Source of the DNA: Strongyloides papillosus
Lineage: Eukaryota > Nematoda > Chromadorea > Rhabditida > Strongyloididae
Assembly: GCA_005656395.1 (NCBI GenBank)
Contig: SRSI01000016.1
Coordinates: 1-64,000, forward strand
DNA length: 64,000 nucleotides
Direction: 5' to 3'
In this document: in pieces, positions 25,927 to 37,112 of the stretch
Position numbering within the stretch: the stretch's first letter is position 1
How the letters are laid out: each line of letters opens with the position of its first letter
Position numbers and translations under genes: made by a program
The notes under the pieces: generated by a model
Seen by the model: only the letters and a program-made list of their open reading frames with translations
Told to the model about the DNA's origin: nothing
The model's database searches: none

Positions 25927-26152
25927 TGTAATACAGAAAATACCACAATGATGCAAAAGAGAAACTCACCGTCTAAGAATGCGGGGAAAGAATATATAAG
26001 AACACATTATATCATATTAATTCATTACATTACATTTACATTTTCATACCTTATCTATTATTGACGTTACTACAATAAAGTACCCTTTTTAAAAACACAG
26101 CTACATTCGAATCTGATCTTGGAGCTCTCCTCTGGGGGCTTCCAGGATTACA
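25927..26152 (+). mobile_element. Candidate 5' LTR of the Ty3/Gypsy element
   Basis: Shares with 32967-33213 a TGTAATA start, a CACCGTCTA-like block, GAATATATAAGAA (a TATA signal), an AATAAA-type polyadenylation signal and a GC-richer end with a ctCTctNgnGG..TTCCAnGGATTA pattern. It ends in CA at 26152. TGG at 26153 could begin a primer-binding site, but the adjacent bases contain a GAGGT/ACCTC palindrome and I could not match a tRNA. The two LTRs are well diverged, so the insertion is old. Confidence 0.6.
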
Positions 26153-26998
26153 TGGAGGTTCCACCTCGTTGAACTTAGTGGGATTTTATAAAGTCAGAGA
26201 ACGTTATTCACTTTACGAATTAGGATATTTTACAAGACATAGGATTTTGTTACAGACACTAGAATATTATTTAGATAAGAATATTACGACCATCATAGTT
26301 ATTTAAGTGATATGGATATTTTACCCGATTTTTTCTCACGATTAGAACATTTTTAGTAGTACAACAACATTGATCAAGAATTTTTATTCACATAAGACCT
26401 TCATTCGTTTATCACGATTATCACTAGCTAATGAATGTTAGCCGTAGAGGAGTCCGGAAACCTCTGCGGTACATAGACATCATGGATCTGATGTATTGGC
26501 TCATCAGTGTGCAATTCATGTCCGAGGATAAGTTAGTTAGAAATTATGTTTTTCTTTTTCCTGTAGACAGCCGAGCACATAGCGGAATAATATAACATAC
26601 ATTTTAGTTTAAATTGATTACAGTACATATAAGATAATAAAGAAGCTCTAATTAGAAGGCTTGCTAGTCTACCAAACATACAATACCATTTTATTGAAAA
26701 TTTTTTCGTCTCAGACAACAATTTGCGACATTTTTTTGATATTACCCGACATAGGCATAAGAATGAGTATACCATGTATAACATTCCTATACAATGAGGT
26801 AAAAATAAATAAGGTAACCTTCACACGACCGATTATTAATTGCATTATATAACATTCTATGTGAAATAATTGCCATTTAATTAGTCATTCATTCTAAATT
26901 TTTGATATTTTCTCTTGATCACACCTTCTTTTATAACATATATTTAATTCAATTTCTTTTCTTTTTATCCATTCCTTACTTATTCCTACTACTGGAAA

Positions 26999-29242
26999 AT
27001 GCTGACAAGAATATTCAAACGACAAACTTCAACAAAAGAAGCACCGGAGAGAGCTGCTTTCGAAGGAGCTTTCGGAAGTATGAAGAGATCATGGCTAGCT
27101 GAACAAAAAGCAGCGAAGGGATTTTCCCCAGAAGAGCAGGCACAGATAAGTTTTAAACAAAAAAATGAACTGCAAAAGTTAGTTAAGCTCTTTGGCCTGG
27201 GAAATGAGCCATTTATTTCCGAATACTCCGTTCCTCTCTTAACGGAGCAGGATATTGAGATTGAGTTACCTGCCCATGAGCGGGAATTAGATGATATTTT
27301 AAGAAAAGAGATTGGCAAGATAGTTTTCTATCTTCGCAACTTTTCCATTACGGGAGTGGAGCGATACATAGATACTATCGAAAAAGCATTACTTTCTTTA
27401 GGCAAGAACATCTCTCGTACCAAGGTGTTAGATAACTTAGCTTCAGGGTACGCTCCCACCTTACTTAGCAGAGAGAACGGCATGGCTAGATCCTATTATG
27501 AGCAGGTATTGCATAATAAGGATCCGGCTACCCAACTCTCCCTAACTGAGATATTACGAGAAATGGTTGAGCTGATGACTTTAGATGGTCATCGTGCACG
27601 TATGGGCACTTCGATTAAGCCACCTAGGCAACATAACATGGCCATAGGTACTTTTATTAAAAATTTTGAGAATTATATCCTTAGAATTGATGGAATCCGC
27701 ATGGATTCTCTTGAAATGAGTGAGAATGCGCCTCTCAACAATGAGAGAAGACGGCAATTCGTCAACGGCCTTGATAATGCATTAAGAATCTTAGTCACAC
27801 AACCTGCTTATCAGGCACAGTGGCATGCATTCACCCAATCCTACATTGATGGCTTTGCACGATTATATCCGCATCGCCCACTTTTTGAAAACAGATCTTT
27901 CAAGAAGCATAGTAGTAGAAATAGATTTACACATGACAATAAGAATAGTCATTACGGCACGAGACGTCCACCACCAAATGATGGCCACTCTAAACACACC
28001 TTCACTAATTCTAAGCTATCCGAAAACAAGCCTGCCTATACACCAACTTTTCTTAAGACTAATAAGCCTAACTTAGGTAATAACAAAAGCGGAAGTTTTG
28101 ACAATAAACGTAGATTTAACAATTTTAAAAACAAAAATAAGAAACCGTCTCACTTCCATAAAATTAATAGTATAGAGACAACACTACAACAACAATCTGA
28201 AGCGTTAAATTCCCTAACACGTAGACTTTCACTTTTTGACATACCAAAAACAACTTTAGGTTTGTTAGCAATTTTTACTCTTATTAGTCCAGCATTAGGC
28301 TGGCAATGTGAAACCCTTCCACCATTTTTTCCATCCATATATATACAAAATGATTACTCCATGTCAAAATTCTCTGTTATTGAAACTAGTTTGCAAGAAG
28401 AAATTTGCATACCTGTGAAATATCAACCAGCTTATATGCTGGGTAATATTATTATAGATCGCGATCCTGCTAGTCATAAAGAAACCCTGGTATCAACATA
28501 TCCACAAGGAACATGCCAACAAATAGAAGTCTATTCAAACCACACGACTGGAGACCTTTTTCTGGTAAAAAGAAGTGAATCAGGCCCTGGAGATCATGAT
28601 TTTATGATGATCATGTCTATCTACACTTATCACCACGCGTTCAACCTTTCCTGTCCTATCGAGACCGAGATCGAGAAACGGTTACCAGTAGGAAAAAGAG
28701 TACCGGATTCACCAGTTCACAAGAAAAGAAAAAGGAAACCGTCCAGCACCAATGGCAGTGATAATGAATGTCCAGTACTCCCCGATCAGCCAGCTGCTAC
28801 GAAAGCAAGAGAAGAAAAACTTTTATCTGATATTATGTCACTTGAAAAAGAGAAAAGAACTCTGGTAGATCAGTATGGGACTCTGAACACGCATTACAAG
28901 GAAACAATGGCAGCATTGGAAACTGTTAAAGATAATAACAAAGCGACAACAGAACAGCTCGCACAGGCTAGAATAGATATTACCAATTTGGAAGCAACAA
29001 TCAAGAACACGAAACGGCAGCTTACTGAAGCTTATCAGGAAATCGATGAGGCAAAACAAAATATGGAAAATCAAAAGCAGCAACATCTCGGTTCACAAAA
29101 TGCAGCTCTTCAATTGCAGGAATTACATCAAGACCAATTATCTCGACTTAGAGATAGCCACGCCAAGAACATTGAGACGTTGACTGATGAACACGAGAAA
29201 TCTTTGAAAAAACGAAAAGGAGAAATTGGCAAAGCAACATGA
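26999..29242 (+). CDS. Ty3/Gypsy Gag-like ORF with internal hydrophobic/cysteine domain and coiled coil
   Basis: An open frame of 747 codons starting at ATG 26999, about 850 bp after the 5' LTR. Residues 1-300 look like a retrotransposon Gag capsid region. Residues about 300-395 are Asn/Lys/Arg-rich and probably bind RNA; I see no CCHC knuckle. Residues about 417-435 are hydrophobic and lead into a segment (to about 565) with spaced cysteines and potential N-glycosylation sites. From about 600 to the end it is a Glu/Lys/Gln-rich coiled coil. The coiled coil resumes in the next ORF in the +1 frame; the break lies around an A6 run near 29202. The element's own LTRs and pol follow. Confidence 0.65.
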   Translation: MLTRIFKRQTSTKEAPERAAFEGAFGSMKRSWLAEQKAAKGFSPEEQAQISFKQKNELQKLVKLFGLGNEPFISEYSVPLLTEQDIEIELPAHERELDDILRKEIGKIVFYLRNFSITGVERYIDTIEKALLSLGKNISRTKVLDNLASGYAPTLLSRENGMARSYYEQVLHNKDPATQLSLTEILREMVELMTLDGHRARMGTSIKPPRQHNMAIGTFIKNFENYILRIDGIRMDSLEMSENAPLNNERRRQFVNGLDNALRILVTQPAYQAQWHAFTQSYIDGFARLYPHRPLFENRSFKKHSSRNRFTHDNKNSHYGTRRPPPNDGHSKHTFTNSKLSENKPAYTPTFLKTNKPNLGNNKSGSFDNKRRFNNFKNKNKKPSHFHKINSIETTLQQQSEALNSLTRRLSLFDIPKTTLGLLAIFTLISPALGWQCETLPPFFPSIYIQNDYSMSKFSVIETSLQEEICIPVKYQPAYMLGNIIIDRDPASHKETLVSTYPQGTCQQIEVYSNHTTGDLFLVKRSESGPGDHDFMMIMSIYTYHHAFNLSCPIETEIEKRLPVGKRVPDSPVHKKRKRKPSSTNGSDNECPVLPDQPAATKAREEKLLSDIMSLEKEKRTLVDQYGTLNTHYKETMAALETVKDNNKATTEQLAQARIDITNLEATIKNTKRQLTEAYQEIDEAKQNMENQKQQHLGSQNAALQLQELHQDQLSRLRDSHAKNIETLTDEHEKSLKKRKGEIGKAT

Positions 29243-32200
29243 AAAAGCCATTTCCACAGCCATCGCAGTGGAGCAGGCCCGATGCCAAAAGCAGAGAGAT
29301 ACTGACGCCATCACATGGAAAAAGGAAAAACAGGTATTTGAAAGCACCTGTAGAATCAATCAAGACAATGAACTAAGAACTATGAAAGATATTTTCAACA
29401 AACAATTTGAGGAATTGAAGGCCGCTCTTCAACCCATCAAAGGAGAAGCTATGGAGACAGATACTGAATCCAAATTACTGAAGAAAATCGAGGAACAATC
29501 AGAAATCATCATTAGTTTACGCCAGGCGCTACAAATAAAACAGGATGTTGCAACACAGGAAACTCAGAAGGATGCCGATCCAGAATTATGCTCTGCATAC
29601 AATAACTTCGTAACTTTTATCACACATGTTAAAAATCTTAAAATTACTGATGCATTACGTACTGTTCCCAACAGTATCGCTTCGTTAATCACATTTTTGT
29701 TTACATTATTAGATACTAAGTTAGTTAATCAGAGTAAATTCACACCATCCTTCAATAGAAATAGATCCACCACTACGAATAGACATTCAACAGAGTTACA
29801 GATCATCCAACCTACCTCCACTTGGAGATTCGGTGATGGTCTTCTTTTAGCTAGCGTTAACAGCATTCTACATGAAGCCCTTCCTAAGATCGTTTTGTTT
29901 ATCAATCATACACTTATTCTTACTTTAGTCGACACTGGAGCATCTATAAATGTAATTAGTAGTCGCATTTTCCGTCAGTTACCATCGACGACTGTGCTTG
30001 AGATATCATGTAATGATGCCACAGCGACATCAGCCAATGGAACAAAACTATTATTAAGTCAGTTAGCTGTTATCAAATTACCCATAGACAATGCTACGTA
30101 TACCATAACTTGTTATGTCAGCCCGAAAATCGACCACGACCTCATATTAGGACGCCCTGGCTTAGAAGCCATCGGTGATCTGAAGATATCATGGGCTAAA
30201 GATGCTATACAGATAGGAGAGCATAACTTACAATTAAGAAATACATACCTTTTAGCTTTAGATGAGGAAGTAATATTGGAGCCTAGATCCCATAATATAT
30301 TAACACCATCAATTCGACATGCACCACCATCTATAGAGAAGGAACATGTTTTCCTCATATTTGATCCATACATAAAAGGAACTAGCGCTCTTATTACTTA
30401 TCAACAAGTCAACCTAGTATTTTACAATAAGATTAATCTGTTAATAGACAATTGTGGTAACAACCCGGTTAAACTCCCTAGAAATACTATATTGGGCCAT
30501 GTAGCTCTCGTTGAGAAGATCAATTGCCATGAGATTAAGATAACTAATGAGAGATACAGTGACGATGAAGCTGACATAGTAGAGCGGCTTCCACCATATT
30601 CTAAGAATAAACCACCATCAGAATTATCTATAAAAGATCTTAGGAAACTAGTTCGCGTTGATCAACAAGGGCTATCTGACGAAGATAGGTCCGTGTTCTA
30701 CAAAATACTTTGGCAATATCGTGAATGCTTCTATGAGTTTAACTCTACTCCAGGCCAGTACACCGGGCCGGAGAAACTTCAGTTACAAACAATACCCCAT
30801 AACAAATCTAAACCTATTCGACATACTCGGTACACGGTTGAAAAAGAGAATGAAATAGCTAAACAAGTTAATGATATGTTACAAAATGACATGATAGAAC
30901 CGTCCTGTACCCCATATTTGTCTAGGATAAATTTGATTAAAAAGAAAAAGAACGAATGGAGATTCGTTGTAGACTTTAGATTAATAAATAAATTGATACA
31001 AACACAAAGCTACCATATCCCTAGGATCGATAGTATCCTAGATAAGACAGCTGAAAAAAATTTTTACACTTCTCTTGACCTCAAAAACGGCTTCCACCAA
31101 CTCACATTGGATAAGTCTTTACGACACCTTACTGGCTTCCCTACGCATATGAGGATTTTTCAGTATAAAAGAATTTCAATGGAACTTGTTGGAAGTCCTG
31201 ACTTCTTTAATCACGTTATGGAAAAAATCTTTAGCGCTAGTAATAACTTTGTTTACCTTGACGACATACTACTCACAAGCAACACAGTTTCAGAACATCT
31301 TCTTAACATCGAAAGAGCACTTGCGAAGGCGGTAAAAGTGGGGTTACGCTTCTCCCTTTCGAAATGTTCATTCTTTCAGACCTCTCTAGAATATTTAGGT
31401 TTTATTGTAAGCCGTAATGGAATTAAACCCAATCCAGATAAAACAAGAGCACTGTATGAGAAACCAATACCAACGAATGAAAAAGAGCTGAGAGCCTTTC
31501 TAAGGGCAGCGAATTATTATCGAAAATTTATCCCGTACTATAGCAATACTGCGGCGCCTCTGTATGACATAATCAACAATTTCGTATGAACAAGAAAGCA
31601 CACAGAAGCTTTTAAGGCGTTAAAGCGTTAAATTCTTGGAGCAGTTACGTTGACAGCACCGGATCCACAGGAGCCTTATACAATTTTCACGGATGCCTCC
31701 ACCCAAGGTCTCGGAGCGGCTTTGTTTCAAAACGGACGGCCCATCGCTTTCGCATCAAGAACACTGCGAAAGGCAGAAACATTATATGCACCAGCACAGC
31801 TTGAAGTCCTGGAACTCGTTTACGCATTGAAACAGTTTAATCCATACATCTACGGAAAGCACACAACTGTTCAGACGGACCAGAAAAGTATCTTAAGCCT
31901 TATGACCAAGAAAGACGTATCAAATATTCTCGATCGCTACAAAACTTACATAATGGGATATGATCTTGACATCAAATATGTCAAGGGAGCAGACAACACA
32001 GTTGCAGACTATCTTAGCCGGCAGGTATACAATATAAACTTAACTGAAACAATAGAAGACTTCTCGGACGTATTTCCTAAAGTCACCAGTTACCTCCAAT
32101 ATCCTCTTGTGTTGGGCGATTTTTTAAATTATATGGATGAACAAGAAAAAGAAGAATTTCCTGATTGCTTTAGCACACAAAGAGGAAGAACAAGAAAGTA

Positions 32201-32588
32201 CGTGCCCAAGCTACTAAGATTTATGACTTTGTCACGATGGCATGAGCACCCATTGTTGGGGAATCATGCTGGTTATGACAATGGAGCAGCCAAATTCAAG
32301 GATACCTTCCACTGGCCTGCAATGGACGTAGATATCAAGAGAGTTTGATCGTCATGTGTAAGATGTCTCCAATGCAAAGCACATGACACATTACAAGCTA
32401 CAGTGAATGAGAAATCCACGCTAATTCCACCACACCCATGGCACACCATTAGCATAAATTATCTTGCTAATACGTATAATGACTATGTTTTGACCTTAAT
32501 TGATGACTTTAGTAAATTCGTTCGCCTTTATTATAATATCAATCAGACAGCACGAACTACACTTGATTGCTTGAAGATCAAATTGTAA
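29226..32588 (+). pseudogene. Ty3/Gypsy pol remnant: protease, reverse transcriptase, RNase H, truncated integrase
   Basis: The frame first continues the coiled coil, then encodes an aspartic protease (LVDTGAS near 29930), reverse transcriptase (YLDD near 31254), RNase H (TDAS near 31693, then TDQKS) and an integrase H2C2 zinc region. Domain order and motifs are those of Ty3/Gypsy. Three in-frame stops interrupt it: TGA at 31587, TAA near 31629 and TGA at 32346. The integrase core is cut short at 32588. A few bases later the sequence resembles the far end of an integrase core (a Pro-His-Ser-Asn-Gly-Leu-Val stretch), so the middle of the core has been deleted. The element cannot mobilise itself. 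Confidence 0.88.
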
Positions 32589-32966
32589 GCCCGCCTCATA
32601 GCAACGGGCTGGTATAAAATGGAGGAAAAGATATAAAATATTTAGTCTTAGTCTTATTTTTAAATATATAAAATATCTCAGTTATGCCACAATAAAATAT
32701 ATATATACTTATTTATTTATTTAATTTAACTACTCACCTAGTTAACAAAATATAAAAAAGAAAATTAATTTTTATAAAAAACTTACAGATATGGCTATTT
32801 CAATGAAAGAAAAAGAGAGAGAGCAGATGTTATCCAGCTGTTATTTCAACTTTATAGACAAAATGCATAATTCATTTCACCACTTCAAATTCGTATCAAG
32901 ACAATATTATACAAACTTTTTTACACGGTTTTAAATTTTGCCTTAGCCAAAATTTTGTCTGGAGGA
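32589..32966. other. Element tail between integrase remnant and 3' LTR
   Basis: Noncoding, AT-rich. A short purine stretch (TGGAGGA, 32960-32966) lies immediately before the LTR and may be what is left of the polypurine tract. Confidence 0.35.
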
Positions 32967-33213
32967 TGTAATAAAGGAATCACTATGAAAACATCCAAAC
33001 GATGTGTCAGATTCGGAGAACACTTACTTACCGTCTAGAAATGCAGAATGAAGAATATATAAGAATAACCCTCACTATTAAATATATCACATACTTTCAT
33101 TCTATTACATTAATTGTATCTTTAATCACTAACTCGAATAAAACCTTACTTTATACAAAACCGCTACATCTTCACGAATCCAGGAGATCCCCTCTAGTGG
33201 TTCCACGGATTAA
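32967..33213 (+). mobile_element. Candidate 3' LTR of the Ty3/Gypsy element
   Basis: See the 5' LTR at 25927-26152 for the shared blocks (TGTAATA start, GAATATATAAGAA, AATAAA, GC-richer end). The 3' terminus is diverged and does not end in CA. No target-site duplication could be matched between the flanks of the two LTRs. Confidence 0.55.
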
Positions 33214-33603
33214 AATATTTAATTGTCACTAAAAATTTAGATACAATGTGGAATGTTCATTTTTTATGTATAAAATGGTATTCTTCGGAAAATGTAATAA
33301 AATATTTTTTATGCCTAAATGTTTTCTGTGTATACGAAAAATTGTATTCACTTATTTGTTTAATAATTTAAAAAAATATTTTTAATATAGATAACACACT
33401 TAATGTCTTAAAAAATAATGAGAAATTCATTTTAAAAAATTGAATAGTTTAAAGATTATAAGTAGATCAAGAAATGCATTTTATATTACAAATAACTATA
33501 ATAAAATTTTTGCATTAATCGCTTATTTAATTATTCTCTGATTAAACAAATAATTGTATAATAAAACATTTATAAGTAATGAATCCACATAATTTAATTT
33601 CAA

Positions 33604-34447
33604 ATGAATCTTTTGTTGACTATTTTACTATGCATAATTTTAATAGTTCACATCGCATTTTTTCCATTAAAAGCAAATCCCCATGATAGCAATGATGATA
33701 ATGAACTACTTCTTGAAAGAAAAGATTCAGATCAAACAAATTTTTTAAGAAAAAAAAAGTGAACATGAATCTAGACGTAGTAGTCATAATAGTGTCTCTG
33801 TAAGAAAACCATCTCTTAATAATAAAGTTTGCAATATCAATATCAAATCATATTTGGATACAAGTAAAATTTATAGTTCGATACATGAAACCGTATGGCA
33901 TGGTTTTTATCATAAACAGTTTTGGGCAAACAATTACAAAGACTACAAATTAAGAGTATGTCATTTTTAAAAATAAAAAAAGACAACTTTTTAGGTAATC
34001 CAAGAAATAAATCTTCTTAGATTGATGCACAATGCTTGTCCTTTAGTAGAAAGTTTAGAACTTGATAAATTAGCTCAAATGTATGCTGTTGAAATGGTAA
34101 ACAGAAATCCTTCTATTAAAAGTGTTTATAAAAATTATGGTATTATCAGAAAAGCACTACCGCTTGAAGGATTAACATTGGCGGTATCACATTGGTATAA
34201 TGAACGTGATTTCTATAGCTTTATTTTTAACCGACCAGGATATATGGCGAAGGATTTTGCACAAATAGTATGGAAGAGTTCAATATCGATTGGTGTTGCT
34301 CTTTTAAAAAAGAATAATTTGTTTTATACTGTTGCTTTTTTTTATCCAAAAGGAAATATTAAAGGTCAGTATAAAAGAAACGTTTTTAAAAAAGAATTAT
34401 CTTGGAGGAAAATTGTAAAAAGTTATAAAACGTCATCATATTCTTAA
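33604..34447 (+). CDS. SCP/TAPS (CAP superfamily) secreted protein, with a poly-A frame break
   Basis: Exons 33604-33955 and 33995-34447 with a 39-nt intron (GTATGT donor, TTTTTAG acceptor). Residues 1-22 are a signal peptide. The CAP domain covers the second half: EINLLRLMHNACPL, LDKLAQMYA, then DFAQIVWKSS and FYPKGNIKGQYKRNV. The residue that is normally histidine in the GHFTQ-type block is Asp here, so the usual CAP metal-site pair is incomplete. A nine-base A run at 33750-33758 puts the signal-peptide part and the rest one base out of frame; read straight through, translation stops at 33760-33762. Either the assembly miscounted the run or the gene is a young pseudogene. CAP proteins are strongly expanded in Strongyloides (family knowledge). 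Confidence 0.75.
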
Positions 34448-36019
34448 AGAATATATTTTTTCACTTGCAAACCATTTGATGGGATTTTCAAATTCTGTTT
34501 CGATTTTTGATAATTTAATTAAATATAGAATTTATTTTGTTAATTTTGTTTTTAGAAAAATGTTAGAAAAAAATTAGTTTTAAACAACAAAAAAGGAGAT
34601 TAAACAAAATATAAATGTTAAGATCGGGTTGCAAAGTATATTCGAATTTTCTATAAATAATAGACTATATTTACATAAATTCTGGTATATTAAAAAAGAA
34701 GATATTCATGTATAAACTAGAATCCTTAAAAAATGTTAATTCTAAAATGAATTTTCTTAACATAACGTTTTAAAATTAAATTTTAGCAAAATAAAAAACT
34801 ATTTTTTCAATTGGCTTTACATTTTTTTAATGCGAAATATTTTTTAAAAAAGTTGTATACATAAAAGTTGACAAATTTTGACAATATCAAGCTTTGATGT
34901 TGTAAAGTTGATTCATCTGTTAAAAAAAATTAAATATTACTCAGCTTTTAAAAATATCAAACGTGAAATAAAAATGTTGCTAACGACGCTAGATATTATG
35001 TTGTTGCATAATTTTTCCATTTTTTTTTTACAAAATTTTATATTTTTGGCATTTTAAAATAAGTACAAATTTAATCTTGATAATTTTCCGTCATACCGAG
35101 CTCATTTTGGAGTTTAACTTGTTTTTTATAGTATATCATAAAACACATTTATGAAAGCTAATTTGTTTGAGATTATAAACGTTTTAACAAAGATCATTCT
35201 TTTAAACAATCAAATACTAACTATAAGTTTAGAAATTTAAAAATTCTATACAATAATAACAAGAACCAGAAATTATTTTACCACACAAAATATTATTTTA
35301 GTATTTGCCCTTTTTAATAGTATTTAAGAGTTATTTTTTACTATGGACAAGAATAAACCTAAAAAACTTAAATATGTTGCTTTCACCGTCACCATTTAGA
35401 TGCTATAGACGTAAAGTGATGTTAAATAACCTACCATACAAAATGGGGTACACCACAAACTACATTTTATCAAATTTTACATATACATTCTAATTCATTC
35501 TGTGTCTACAGTTTTACCCATTTTACTAATACATTCTGCCTCATTTTGCATATACAAAACGAGATAGAATGTTAACTCAAAATGAGGTAGAATATACATA
35601 CAAAATGGTAAAACCGTAGACCCAAAAATACTATCAAATATACTACTTTTTTTAACATAAATTGTATTGATCAAATCCACATGATTAGGTTTTACGTGTA
35701 ATTATAAAAAATGGTTGTATTAATTGAGTAGAAGATGGTTATGAAAAAATGAAAAAAACTGAGAATAATAATTTGTGGTTATGAGTAATTCAGTATTTAA
35801 AAATACCATGTAACAGTATTCTTAAGAAATTTATGGTGGTTATATATTGTTTTAAATTATTGTTATTTATCTTAAATGTTTGATTCATGTAAACTTTCGC
35901 AGTAAATTTCTTTTAGCTTGAAAAATATTTGTGAAATTTAAGATTACATTTGTTTAGTAAAAAATTACATATGTTTTTTTAATAAATAAAATTTATGTTT
36001 TGGAAAAAGCCATAATAAA
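34448..36019. other. Gene-poor region containing a small foldback
   Basis: No supported gene. The only structure seen is the inverted repeat at 35504-35621. Confidence 0.4.
35504..35621. repeat. Imperfect foldback (hairpin) repeat
   Basis: The arm 35504-35546 is the imperfect reverse complement of 35578-35621; GTCTAC/GTAGAC, TTTTACC/GGTAAAA and ATTCTGCCTCATTTT/AAAATGAGGTAGAAT pair. A third, shorter copy of the inner motif lies between the arms (35554-35571). It may be a decayed MITE. No target duplication was seen. Confidence 0.5.
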
Positions 36020-37112
36020 TTAATTTTTGTAGTAACTAGAAGAATAAGAACTTATTATTTCCATAATTGATTGTGTTGTTTCAGTAACATTTTCATTGCT
36101 GGGTATAAACATAGGATTTCTCAATCCTGCAACATGCATATGGTATATAAGATATTCGAGTATATACATTGTTTCACCATATACTCTATGAAATGATATT
36201 GGATACTCACTCATTGCTCCAATGCCATCTATAAATCTAAATTTACTTTTAATTGATGAATAATAATTTTTAAGATAATTATTATATGGTGACAGAGCTT
36301 TATCTAAACCAATGTTTAAATATGCTATTCTATCGTATTTATCCCTTCCGACATCTAGTTTTACATTAAGATTATATAAGCAAATTCCAATTTCTACATC
36401 TTCAAAACCATCATCTTCAATTCTACAATATTTTTTGTTGCCTAATCCTTTAGTTACAAGTAATGATAAAGTTTTTTTACTCATGACATACCCTCCACCC
36501 TGAGCATAACGAAGATTTTTAAGCTTAAATGGTGGTTTGTTCACATTTAAATTATGATGAAATCCTGAATAATAATGTTCATTTGGATCTTTTTTTAACA
36601 ATAACATTCTTAGATTCTCCATAACAACATATGTATCACAGTCAATCTTTAAAAACCAATCATATTTATCTATATAATGCTTATAAACATATCTAAAAGC
36701 ATGATCAATTTTGGCATATGAATATCTATAATGATCATCACGAAAAGCTTTAATTGCTGGAATATCTTCATCGTCACTTCCTGAAGCATATATATAAGCA
36801 TTACACCTTTTCACCCATGTATTTTTTTGATGTCTTATTCTTGATTGTTTATTTTTTGGTGTTGTTAAAAATATACAGAATACTTTAACTTTATTATTCA
36901 ATTCTCCAGCTACATTATTAAAGACTATAAAAATATAATAGTATTTTACATTATTCAAACTCACCTACGTCATTAGTATAATTTGTGTAGATGTTTTCTT
37001 TAGCTGATATAAATTTGAATTCTCTATGATGTTTACCTGATCCAGATTTCTTTTTTCCATAACATATATTAATACATAAAAATAAAAGTATAATGAGTGT
37101 TATTACGTTCAT
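36020..37112 (-). CDS. Glycosyltransferase family 31, core-1 beta-1,3-galactosyltransferase-like
   Basis: Exons 36965-37112 and 36020-36924 (complement) with a 40-nt intron; 350 residues. The first 19 residues are a hydrophobic signal or anchor. The catalytic domain follows the C1GALT1 pattern: TWVKRCN, then KIDCDTYVVMENLR with a DxD (D-C-D) metal site, GGGYVMSKKTL (acceptor-loop region), an Asp/Glu-rich IEDDGFEDVEIGICL, and YPISFHRV. C1GALT enzymes add galactose to GalNAc-Ser/Thr in the Golgi (family knowledge). All main blocks are present, so it may be active. The short stem and sequence divergence suggest a lineage-specific member, not the conserved housekeeping enzyme. Confidence 0.83.

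Noticed and set aside
25858..26064. 68-codon frame at the 5' end of the Gypsy element
   Set aside because: Lies across the candidate 5' LTR, whose homologue at 32967-33213 does not keep the frame.
26153..26175. Primer-binding site immediately after the 5' LTR
   Set aside because: Begins with TGG at the right place, but the adjoining bases form a palindrome and do not reverse-complement to a convincing tRNA 3' end including T-arm.
29195..29245. Programmed -1 frameshift between Gag and Pol
   Set aside because: An AAAAAAC heptamer is present but not aligned with the Gag frame, and the needed shift is +1; a one-base indel in a degenerate element is simpler.
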